From Calliopsis andreniformis (lineage: Eukaryota > Arthropoda > Insecta > Hymenoptera > Andrenidae), in NCBI RefSeq assembly GCF_051401765.1, contig NW_027480534.1:124001-188000 (forward strand): DNA of 64,000 nucleotides, in the 5' to 3' direction. The position numbers were made by a program, and so were the translations under genes. A model generated the notes under the pieces. That model worked only from the letters and a program-made list of their open reading frames with translations. It made no database searches and was not told the DNA's origin. Shown piece by piece: positions 51,054 to 62,686 of this stretch. Every line of letters starts with the position of its first letter. The first letter of the stretch is position 1.

Positions 51054-51857
51054 AGGATTGTGTATTGAAGATTGAGGATTGATGATTGAGAATTGAGGAT
51101 TGAGGATTGAGTATTGAGGATTGAGGATTGAAGATTGAGTATTGAGGATTGAAGATTGAGTATTGGGGATTGAAGATTGAGGATTGAGGATTGAGGATTG
51201 AAGATTGAAGATTGAGTATTGAGGATTGAAGGTTGAGGATTGAGGATTGCGGATCGAGGATGGAGGATGAGGGGTGAGGGTTGAGGAATGAGGTTTGAGT
51301 ATTGAAACCTGCGAATTCAGGATATTCTATTGAGTATTGAGAATTGAGGATTGATGGTTGAGTATTGAGGATTGAGAATTGAGTATTGTGGATTGAGTAT
51401 TGAAGATCGAGGAATGATGATTGTGGACTGAGGATTGAGGATTGAGAATTGAGGATTGAGGATTGAGGATTGAGGATTGAGGATTGAAGATTGAGTATTG
51501 AGCATGGAATATTGAGGATTGAGGATTGAGGATTGACGCTTGAGGATTGAGGCTTGAGGATGGAGGATTGATGAGAGAGGACTGAGTATTGAGGATTGAT
51601 GGCTGAGGGTTGTGTGTTGAATATTGAGGATTGAGGATTGAGGATTGTGGATTGAGGATTGAGGATTGAAGATTGAGTATTAATGATTGAAGATTGAGGA
51701 TTGAGGATTGAGGTTTGAGGATTGAGGACGAGGACTGACGGTTGAGGATTGAGGTTTGAGGATTGAGGATTGAGGATTGAGGACTGAGACTAGAGGATTG
51801 AGGATTGAGCATTGAGGATTGAAGATTGAGGACTGGGGATTGAGGATTGAAGGTTGA
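51054..51857 (+). repeat. Mosaic block with C 51313
   Basis: A C-type preamble (GAGGATGAGGGGTGAGGG) leads to a C landmark at 51313. Downstream, the stretch from about 51500 (GAGCATGGAATATTGAGG) to about 51780 recurs at the right end of the window from about 63717. The block contains the small variants GATGAGAGAGGAC and GATGGCTGAGGG. Confidence 0.55.
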
Positions 51858-52585
51858 GGATTAAGGATTGAGGATTGGGGATTGAGGATCCAGGATTGGA
51901 GATTGATTATTGAGGATTCATGATTGAGGATTGAGGATTGAGGATTGAGAATTGACAATTGAGGATGAGGACTGAGGGCTGAAGAGTGAAGTTTGAGGCA
52001 CGAGGATTGAGGATTGAGGATTGAGGACTATGGATTGACGATTGAGTATTGAGGATTGAGGATTGATGACTGAGGATTGAGGATTGAGGATTGAGCATTG
52101 AAGATTGAGGATTGGGGACAGAGGATTGAAGATAGAGGGTTGAGGACTGAGGATTGAGGATTGAAGATTGAGTATTGAGTATTGAAGATTGAGGATTGTG
52201 GATTGAGGATTGAGGATTGAGGATGAGGACTGAGGGTTGAGTATTGAGGTTTGAGGACTGAGGACTGAGGGTTGAGGATTGAGAATTGAGGATTGAGGAT
52301 TGAGGATTGAGGATTTAGGATTTAGGATCGAGGATTGAAGATTGAGGATTGAATATTGAGGATTGTGGATTGAGGATTGAGGATTGAGGATTGAGGATGA
52401 GGGCTGAGGGTTGAGGACTGACCTTTGAGTATTGAATCCTGAGAATTCAGAATATTATACTGAGTACTGAGAATTGAGAATTGATGGTTAAGTATTGAGT
52501 ATTGAGGATTGAGGATTGAGGATTGAGGACTGAGTATTGAAGATTGAGGATTGATGATTGAGTATTGAGGATTGAGGATTGAGGT
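51858..52585 (+). repeat. Distant copy of 21281-22000 (offset 30,578)
   Basis: The rare string GAGGATCCAGGATTGGAG and the A landmark (21865 and 52443) sit at the same offset of 30,578 bp. The A landmarks share the unusual right side CAGAATATT, and the copy at 52443 has a further change, ATTATAC. The match weakens after an added heptamer near 52510 and is lost by about 52585. Confidence 0.7.
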
Positions 52586-54190
52586 TTGAGGATTGAGGAT
52601 TGAGGATTGAAGCTTGAGTATTGCGGATTGAAGATTGAGGATTGAGGATTGAGGACTGAGGATTAAGGATTGAGGATTGAAGATTGAGGATTGGGGACTG
52701 AGGATTGAATATTGAGCATTGATGATTGAGGATTGAGGATTGAGGATTGATGATTGAAGATTGAGTATTGAGGATTGAAGATTGTAGATTGAGTATTGAG
52801 GATCGAAGATTGAGGATTGAGGATGAGGGCTGAGGGTTGAGGATTGACCTTTGAGTATTGAATCCTGAGAATTCAGTAAATTCTATTGAGTATTGAGAAT
52901 TGAGAATTGATGGTTAAGTATTGAGTATTGAGGATTGAGGATTGAGGACTGAGCATTGAAGATTGAGGATTTATGACTGACGATTGAGGACTGAGGACTG
53001 AGGATTGAGGATTGAGAATTGAGGATTGAGGATTGAGGATTGAAGATTGAGGATTGCGTATTGGTGATTGAAGAATGAGGGTCGAGGATTGAGGATTGAG
53101 GATTGAGGATTGAAGATTGAGTATTCAGGATTGAAGGTTGACCATTGAGGATTGAGGATTGAGAATTGAGGATTGATGATTGAAGATTGAGTATTGAGGA
53201 TTGAAGGTTGAAGATTGAGTATTGAGGATCGAAGATTGAGGATTGAGGATGAGGGCTGAGGGTTGAGACTTGAGGTTTGAGTATTGAATCCTGCGAATTC
53301 AGGATATTCTATTGACTATTGAGAATTGAGGATTGATGGTTGGGTATTGAGGATTGAGAATTGAGGATTGAGGATTGAGTATTGAAGATTGAGGATTGAT
53401 GATTGAGGATTGAAGATTGAGTATTGAGGATTGAAGATTGAAGATTGAGTATTGAGGATTGAAGATTGAGAATTGAGGATTGAGGATTGAACATTGAGGA
53501 TTGAGGATTGTGGATTGAGAATTGAGGATTGATGATTGAAGATTGAGTATTGAGGATTGAAGATTGAAGATTGAGTATTGAGGATCGAAGATTGAGGATT
53601 GAGGATGAGGGCTGAGGGTTGAGGATTGACCTTTGAGTATTGAATCCTGAGAATTCAGGAAATTCTATTGAGTATTGAGAATTGAGAATTGATGGTTAAG
53701 TATTGAGTATTGAGGATTGAGGATTGAGGACTGAGCATTGAATGTTGAGGATTGATGACTGACGATTGAGGACTGAGGACTGAGGATTGAGGATTGAGAA
53801 TTGAGGATTGAGGGTTGAGGATTGAGAAGAGAGGATGAGGACTGAGGGTTGAGGAATGAGGTTTGAGGAACGAGGATTGAGGACTGAGGATTGAGGACTG
53901 CGGATTGACGATTGGGTATTGAATATTGAGGATTGATGACAGAGGATTGAGGATTGAGGATTGAGGATTGAGGATTGAGGATTGAAGATTGAAGATTGAG
54001 TATTCAGGATTGAAGATTGAGGATTGAGGATTGTGGACTGAGGATTGAAGTTTGAAGACTGAGGATTGAGGATTGAGGATTGAGGATTGAGGATTGAGTA
54101 TTGAGGATTGAAGATTGAGGATTTGGGACTGAGGATTGAAGATTGAGGATTGAGGATTGAGGATTGAGGATTGAGGATTGAGGATTGAAG
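52586..54190 (+). repeat. Degraded A-B-A block
   Basis: Landmarks are A 52869 (CAGTAAATTC), B 53295 (followed by GACTATTGAG) and A 53651 (CAGGAAATTC). The segment resembles the A-B arrangement of the left domain (A to B 426 bp here, 433 there). The A at 53651 shares CAGGAAATTC with the landmarks at 31113 and 39894, so it is related to the left edge of the 8.78-kb unit. Confidence 0.55.
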
Positions 54191-55822
54191 ATTCAGTATT
54201 GAGGATTGACGCTTGAGGATTGAGGGTTGAGGATGGAGGATTGAGGAGAGAGGACTGAGTGTTAAGGATTGAGTGATGAGAATTGATGTTTGAGGATTGA
54301 GATTTGATTATTGAATATTGTGGATTGAGTATTGAACCATGAGAATTCAGGATATTCTATTGGGTATTGAGAAGTGATGATTCTTGGTTGAGTATTGAGT
54401 ATTGATGATTGAGTACTGAGGGTTGAGGATTGAGGACGAGGACTGACGGTTGAGGATTGAGGATTGAGGATTCAGGACTGAGGATTGAGGATTGAGGATT
54501 GAGGATTTAGGATTGAGGATTGAGGATTGAGGATTGAGGATGAGGGCTGAGGGCTGAGGGTTGAGGTTTAAGGACTGAGGACTGAGGGTTGGGGATTGAG
54601 TATTGAGGATTGTAGATTGAGGATTTAGGATTGAGGATTGAGGATTGAGAATTGAAGGTTGAGGATTGGGGACTGAGTGTTGAGGGTTGAGTGATGAGAA
54701 TTGATGTTTGTGGATTGAGATTTGCAGATTGAAGAATGGGAATTGAGTATTGAAAACTGTGAATTGAGAATATTGTATTGAGGATTGAGGATCGACAATT
54801 GATTGTTAAGGACTGAGTGCTGAGTATTGAGGATTCAGGATTGAGGATACGGGATTGAGGTTTGAGTACTGAGGATTGAGGGTTGAGGATTGAGGATTGA
54901 GGATTGACGCTTGAGGATTGAGGCTTAAGGATGGAGGATTGAAGAGAGAGGACTGAGTGTTGAGGATTGAGTGTTGAGAATTCATGTTTGAGGACTGAGA
55001 TTTGATTATTGAATATTGTGGATTGAGTATTGAATCATGGGAATTCAGGGTATTCTATTGAGTATTGAGAATTGAGGATTGATGGTTGAGTATTGAGGAT
55101 TGATTGTTGAGGGTTTTGTGTTGAATATTGAGGATTGAGGATTGAGGATTGAGAATTGAGGATTGAGGATTGATGATTGAGGATGACGGCTGAGGGTTGA
55201 GGATTGAGGTTTGAGTATTGAATCCTGAGAATTCATGATATTCTATTGAGTATTGAGAATTGAGGTTTGGTGGTTCAGGACTGAGGGCTGAAGATTGAGG
55301 ATTCAGGATTGCGGATTCAGAATTGATGTTTGAGGACTCAGGATTGAGGATCGAAGATTGAGTATTGAGCATTGAATACTGAGGATTGAGGATTGAGGAT
55401 TGAGGATTGAGGATTGAGCATTGAGGATTGAAGATTGAGTATTGAGGATTGAAGATTGAGGGTTGAGGATTGAGGATTGAGGATTGAGCATTGAGGACTG
55501 AAGATTGAGGATTGGGGACTGAGGATTGAAGATTGAGGATTGAGGACTGAGGATTGAGGATTGAAGATTGAGTATTGAGGATTGAACATTGAGGATTGAG
55601 GGTTGAGGATTGAGAATTGAGGATTGAGGATCGAGGATTGAGAATTGAATATTGAGGATTGATGACAGAGGATTGGGGATTGAGGATTGAGGATTGAGGA
55701 TTGAGGATTGAAGATTGAAGGTTGAGTATTGTGGATTGAAGATTGAGGATCGAGAATTGAGGATCGAGGATGGAGGATGACGGCTGAGGGTTGAGGATTG
55801 AGGTTTGAGTATTGAATCCTGC
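54191..55822 (+). repeat. D-F-G-H block
   Basis: Landmarks are D 54343, F 54761, G 55041 and H 55229. F to G is 280 bp and G to H 188 bp, the same as at 38355-38823. The F landmark has the private change GAATATTGTATTG and GGATACGGG downstream, seen also at 36469, 45257 and 50740. The left part therefore follows the 36.3-kb type and the right part the 38.6-kb type. Confidence 0.6.
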
Positions 55823-56086
55823 GAATTCAGGATATTCTATTGAGTATTGAGAATTGAGGATTGATGGTTGAGTATTGAGGATTGAGAATTGAGGATTGAG
55901 GATTGACGATTGAAGCTAGACGATTGAGGATTGAGGATTGAGGATTGAAGATTGAGGATTGGGGACCGAGGATTGAAGATTGAGGACTGAGGATCGAGGA
56001 TTGAGGATTGACGATTGAGGATTGAAGATTCAGTATTGAGGATTGAAGGTTGAGAATTGAAGATTGTGGATTGAACATTGAGGATT
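55823..56086 (+). repeat. B segment of the 37-kb type
   Basis: The B landmark at 55823 and F at 56341 match 37055 and 37573 at an offset of 18,768 bp (518 bp apart in both). The marker GAAGCTAGACGATTG follows the B landmark in both. This segment leads directly into the 2.1-kb tandem repeat. Confidence 0.6.
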
Positions 56087-58191
56087 GAAGATTGAGGATT
56101 GAGAATTGAGGATTGAAGATTGAGGATTGGGGATTGAGGATTGATGATTGAGGATAGAGTACTGAGGATTGAGAATTGAGGACTGAGGATTGAAGTTTGA
56201 GTATTGAGGATTGAAGATTGAGGATTGCGGATTGAGGATTGAAGATTGAGGACTGAGTGTTGATGGTTGAGTGATGAGAATTGATGTTTGTGGATTGAGA
56301 TTAGAAGATTGAAGAATGGGTATTGAGTATTGAAAACTGTGAATTGAGAATATTCTATTGAGGATTGAGGATTGACGATTGGTTGTTGAGTACTGAGTGC
56401 TGAAGATTGAGGATACAGGATTGAGGATTGGGGATTGAGGTTTGAGTACTGAGGATTGAGGGTTGAGGATTGAGGATTGAGGATTGACGCTTGAGGATTG
56501 AGGCTTGAGGATGGAGGATTGAAGAGAGAGGACTGAGTGTTGAGGATTGAGTGTTGAGAATTCGTGTTTGAGGATTGAGATTTGATTACTGAATATTGTG
56601 GATTGAGTATTGAATCATGGGAATTCAGGATATTCTATTGAATATTGAGAATTGAGGATTGATGGTTGAGTATTGAGGATTGATTGTTGAGGGTTTTGTG
56701 TTGAATATTGTGGACTGAGGATTCAGGATTGAGGATTGAGGATTGAGGATTGAAGATTGAGGATGACGGCTGAGGGTTGAGGATCGAGGTTTGTGTATTG
56801 AATCCTGAGAATTCATGATATTCTATTGAGTATTGAGAATTGAGGTTTGGTGGTTCAGGACTGAGGGCTGAAGATTTAGGATTCAGGATTGAGGATTCAG
56901 AATTGATGTTTGAGGACTCAGGATTGAGGATCGAAGATTGAGTATTGAGGATTGAATACAGAGGATTGAGGATTGAGGATTGAGGATTGAGGATTGAGGA
57001 TTGAGGATTGAAGATTGAGTATTGAGGATTGAAGATTGAGGGTTGAGGATTGAGGATTGAGCATTGAGGATTGAAGATTGAGGATTGGGGACTGAGGATT
57101 GAAGATTGAGGATTGAGGACTGAGGATTGAGGATTGAAGATTGAGTATTGAGGATTGAAGATTGAGGATTGAGGATTGAGGATTGAGAATTGAGGATTGA
57201 GGATTGAGGATTGTGAATTGAAGATTGAGTATTGAGGATTGAAGATCGAGGATTGGGGATTGAGGATTGAGGATTGAGTAATGAGGTTTGAAGATTGAGG
57301 ATTTGGGACTGAGGATTGAATGTTCAGTATTGAGGATTGAAGATTGAGAATTGAGGATTGAGGATTGAACATTGAGGACTGAGTGTTGAGGGCTGAGTGA
57401 TGAGAATTGATGTTTGTGGATAGAGATTTGAAGATAGCAGATTGAGTATTGAGTATTGAAAACTGTGAATTGAGGATATTCTATTGAGGATTGAGTATTG
57501 ACAACTGATTGTTGAGGACTGAGGGCTGCAGATTGAGGATTCACGATTGAGGATTCAGAATTTAGGTTTGAGGACTGAGGATTGAGGATTGAAGATTGAG
57601 TATTGAGGATTGAAAATTGAGGATTGAGGATTGAGGATTGAGGATTGAGGATTGAGGATTGAACGTTGAGTATTGAGGATCGAAGATTGAGGATTGAGGA
57701 TTGAGGATTGACGATTGAGGATTGAGGATTGAGGATTGAAGATTGAGAATTTAGGATTGAAGATTGAGAATTGAGGATTGATGATTGGAGATTGAGTATT
57801 GAGGATTGAAGGTTGAAGATTGAGTATTGAGGTTCGAAGATTGAGGATTGAGGATGAGGGCTGAGAGTTGAGACTTGAGGTTTGAGTATTGAATCCTGCG
57901 AATTCAGGATATTCTATTGAGTATTGAGAATTGAGGATTGATGGTTGAGTATTGAGGATTGAGGATTGAGGATTGAGGATTGTGTATTGAAGATTGAGGA
58001 TTGATGATTGAGAATTGAGGATTGAGGATTGAGTATTGAGGATTGAGGATTGAAGATTGAGTATTGAGGATAGAAGATTGAGTATTGGGGATTGAAGATT
58101 GAGGATTGAGGATTGAGGATTGAAGATTGAAGATTGAGTATTGAGGATTGAAGGTTGAGGATTGAGGATTGCGGTTCGAGGATGGAGGATT
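56087..58191 (+). repeat. 2.1-kb tandem repeat, copy 1
   Basis: Landmarks are F 56341, G 56621, H 56809, F 57467 and B 57900. F, G and H recur exactly 2,105 bp to the right. The unit is assembled from 37.5-kb-type and 38.4-39.8-kb-type sequence joined near 56430, with part of the intervening segment deleted. Confidence 0.75.
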
Positions 58192-60300
58192 GAGGATTGA
58201 GGATTGAGAATTGAGGATTGAAGATTGAGGATTGGGGATTGAGGATTGATGATTGAGGATAGAGTACTGAGGATTGAGAATTGAGGACTGAGGATTGAAG
58301 TTTGAGTATTGAGGATTGAAGATTGAGGATTGCGGATTGAGGATTGAAGATTGAGGACTGAGTGTTGAGGGTTGAGTGATGAGAATTGATGTCTGTGGAT
58401 TGAGATTTGAAGATTGAAGTATGGGTATTGAGTATTGAAAGCTGTGAATTGAGAATATTCTATTGAGGATTGAGGATTGACGATTGATTGTTGAGTACTG
58501 AGTGCTGAAGATTGAGGATACAGGATTGAGGATTCGGGATTGAGGTTTGAGTACTGAGGATTGAGGGTTGAGGATTGAGGATTGAGGATTGACGCTTGAG
58601 GATTGAGGCTTGAGGATGGAGGATTGAAGAGAGAGGACTGAGTGTTGAGGATTGAGTGTTGAGAATTCGTGTTTGAGGATTGAGATTTGATTACTGAATA
58701 TTGTGGATTGAGTATTGAATCATGGGAATTCAGGATATTCTATTGAATATTGAGAACTGAGGATTGATGGTTGAGTATTGAGGATTGATTGTTGAGGGTT
58801 TTGTGTTGAATATTGTGGATTGAGGATTCAGGATTGAGGATTGAGGATTGAGGATTGAAGATTGAGGATGACGGCTGAGGGTTGAGGATCGTGGTTTGTG
58901 TATTGAATCCTGAGAATTCATGATATTCTATTGCGTATTGAGAATTGAGGTTTGGTGGTTCAGGACTGAGGGCTGAAGATTGAGGATTCAGGATTGAGGA
59001 TTCAGAATTGATGTTTGAGGACTCAGGATTGAGGATCGAAGATTGAGTATTGAGGATTGAATACAGAGGATTGAGGATTGAGGATTGAGGATTGAGGATT
59101 GAGGATTGAGGATTGAAGATTGAGTATTGAGGATTGAAGATTGAGGGTTGAGGATTGAGGATTGAGGATTGAGCATTGAGGATTGAAGATTGAGGATTGG
59201 GGACTGAGGACTGAAGATTGAGGATTGAGGACTGAGGATTGAGGATTGAAGATTGAGTATTGAGGATTGAAGATTGAGGATTGAGGATTGAGGATTGAGA
59301 ATTGAGAATTGAGGATTGAGGATTGAGAATTGAAGATTGAGTATTGAGGATTGAAGATCGAGGATTGGGGATTGAGGATTGAGGATTGAGTAATGAGGTT
59401 TGAAGATTGAGGATTTGGGACTGAGGATTGAATGTTCAGTATTGAGGATTGAAGATTGAGAATTGAGGATTGAGGATTGAACATTGAGGACTGAGTGTTG
59501 AGGGCTGAGTGATGAGAATTGATGTTTGTTGGATAGAGATTTGAAGATAGCAGATTGAGTATTGAGTATTGAAAACTGTGAATTGAGGATATTCTATTGA
59601 GGATTGAGTATTGACAACTGATTGTTGAGGACTGAGGGCTGCAGATTGAGGATTCACGATTGAGGATTCAGAATTTAGGTTTGAGTACTGAGGATTGAGG
59701 ATTGAAGATTGATTATTAAGGATTGAAAATTGAGGATTGAGGATTGAGGATTGTGGATTGAGGATTGAGGATTGAACGTTGAGTATTGAGGATCGAAGAT
59801 TGAGGATTGAGGATTGAGGACTGCGGATTGACGATTGGGTATTGAATATTGAGGATTGAAGATTGAGAATTTAGGATTGAAGATTGAGAATTGAGGATTG
59901 ATGATTGAAGATTGAGTATTGAGGAATGAAGGTTCAAGATTGAGTATTGAGGATCGAAGATTGAGGATTGAGGATGAGGGCTGAGAGTTGAGACTTGAGG
60001 TTTGAGTATTGAATCCTGCGAATTCAGGATATTCTATTGAGTATTGAGAATTGAGGATTGATGGTTGAGTATTGAGGATTGAGGATTGAGGATTGAGGAT
60101 TGTGTATTGAAGATTGAGGATTGATGATTGAGAATTGAGGATTGAGGATTGAGTATTGAGGATTGAGGATTGAAGACTGAGTATTCAGGATTGAAGATTG
60201 AGTATTGGGTTTTGAAGATTGAGGATTGAGTATTGAGGATTGAAGATTGAAGATTGAGAATTGAGGATTGAATATTGAGGATTGAGGATTGAGGATCGAG
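58192..60300 (+). repeat. 2.1-kb tandem repeat, copy 2
   Basis: Landmarks are F 58446, G 58726, H 58914, F 59580 and B 60020. The offset from copy 1 is 2,105 bp up to H, 2,113 at the next F, and 2,120 at the B. The 8-bp change is one heptamer plus a single added T in GTTTGTTGGATAG near 59526, one of the few single-base indels in the window. A 19-bp deviation or other small change may lie elsewhere that I did not resolve. Confidence 0.7.
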
Positions 60301-62686
60301 GATGGAGGATGAGGGGTGGGGGTTGAGGATTGAGGTTTGAGTATTGAATCCTGCGAATTCAGGATATTCTATTGAGTATTGAGAATTGGGGATTGATGGT
60401 TGAGAATTGAGGATTGATGGTTGAGGGTTGTGTGTTGAATATTGAGGACTGAGTATTGGTGATTGAAGATTGAGGGCTGAGTATTGATGTTTGAGGTCTG
60501 AGGATTGAGGACTGAGGATTGAGAATTGAGGATTGAGGATTGAGGATTGAGTATTGAAGATTGAGTATCCATGACTGAGGATTGAGGATAGAGGATTGAG
60601 GATAGAGGATTGAGAATTGAAGACTGAGTATTGAGGATTGAAGGTTGAGGATTGAGGATTGAAGATTGAGGATGCAGGATGAGGGCTGAGGGTTGAGGAT
60701 TGAGGTTTGAGTATTGAATCCTGAGCATTCAGGATATTCTATTGAGTATAGAGAATTGAGGATTGAGGATTGAGAAATGAGAATTGAGAATTGAGGATGA
60801 GGACTGAGGGTTGAGGATTGAGGATTGAGGATTCAGGATTGAGGATTGAGGATTGAAGATTGAGTATTGAGGATTGTAGATTGAGGATTGAGGATTGAGG
60901 ATTGTGGATTGAGGATAGAGGATTGAAGATTGAGTATTTGGGACTGAGGATTGAAGATTGAGGATTGAGGATTGAAGATTCAGGAATGAGGATTGAGGAT
61001 TGAGGATTGAGGATGAGGGCTGAGGGCTGAGTATTGAGGTTTGAGGACTGAGTACTGAAGGTTGAGGATTGAGAATTGAGGATTGAGGATTCAAGAAACA
61101 GTATTGAGAATTGAAGACTGAGAATTGAGGATTGAGGATTGAACATTGAGGACTGAGTGTTGAGGGTTGAGTGATGAGAATTGATGTTTGTGGATAGAGG
61201 TTTGAAGATTGCAGATTGAGTATTGAGTATTGAATACTGTGAATTGAGAGTATTGTATTGAGGATTGAGTATTGACAACTGATTGTTGAGGACTGAGGGC
61301 TGAAGATTGAGGATTCGGGATTGAGGATTCAGAATTGAGGTTTGGGGACTGAGGATTGAGGATTGAAGATTGAGTATTGAGGATTGAAGATTGAGGATTG
61401 AGGATTGAGGATTGAGGAATGAGGATGAGGGCTGTGGTTTGAGGATTGAGGTTTGAGGACTGAGGACAGGGGATTGAGGATTGAGAATTGGGGATTGAGG
61501 ATTGAGGATTGAAGATTGAGGATTGGGTATTGAGGATTGAAGCACGAGGATTGAGGATTGAGGATTGAAGGTTGAGGATTGAGGATTGAGGATTGAGGAT
61601 TGAGGATTGAAGATTGAGGATAGGGGACTGAGTGTTGAGGGTTGAGTGATGAGAATTGATGTTTGTGGATAGAGATTTGAAGATTGCAGATTGAGTATTG
61701 AGTATTGAAAACTGTGAATTGATGATATTCTATTGAGGATTGAGGATTGACAACTGATTGTTGAGGACTGAGGGCTGAAGATTGAGGATTCAGGATTGAG
61801 GATTCGGGATTGTGGTTTGAGTACTGAGGATTGAGGGTTGAGGATTGAGGATTGAGGATTGACGCTTGAGGATTGAGGGTTGAGGATGGAGGATTGAGGA
61901 GAGAGGACTGAGTGTTAAGGATTGAGTGTTGCGAGTTGATGTTTGAGGATTGAGATTTGATTATTGAATATTGTGGATTGAGTATTGAACCATGAGAATT
62001 CAGGATATTCTATTGGGTATTGAGAAGTGATGATTCATGGTTGAGTATTGAGTATTGATGATTGAGTACTGAGGGTTGAGGATTGAGGACGAGGACTGAC
62101 GGTTGAGGATTGAGGTTTGAGGATTGAGGATTGAGGATTGAGGACTGAGGATTGAGGATGGAGGATTCAAGACAGAGGACTGAGTGTTGAGGATTGAGTG
62201 TTGAGAATTGATGTTTGAGGATTGAGATTTGATTATTGTATATTGTGGATTGAGTATTGAACCATGAGGCTTCAGGATATTCTATTGAGTATTGAGAAGT
62301 GATGATTGATGGTTGAGTATTGAGTATTGATGATTGAGTACTGAGGGTTGAGGATTGAGGACAAGGACTGACGGTTGAGGGTTGAGGATTGAGGATTGAG
62401 GATTGAGGATTGAGGACTGAGGATTGAGGATTGAGGATTGAAGATTGAGTATTTAGGATTGAAGATTGAGGATTGGGGATTGAGGATTGAGGATTGAGTA
62501 TTGAGGATTGAAGATTGAGGATATGGGACTGAGGATTGAAGATGCAGTATTGAGGATTGAAGATCGAGAATTGAGGATTGAGGATTGAACATTGAGGACT
62601 GAGTGTTGAGGGCTGAGTGACGAGAATTGATGTTTGTGGATAGAGACTTGAAGATTGCAGAATGAGTATTGAGTATTGAAAACTGT
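60301..62686 (+). repeat. I-F-F-D-E block, third relative of 19.6-21.2 and 25.8-27.4 kb
   Basis: Landmarks are C/B-like 60355, I 60725, F 61241, F 61716, D 61996 and E 62268. Relative to 25938 onward the offset is 34,787 bp at I and 35,262 bp from the second F on. The difference, 475 bp, equals the distance between the two F landmarks, so one F-to-F unit has been inserted. Confidence 0.75.
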
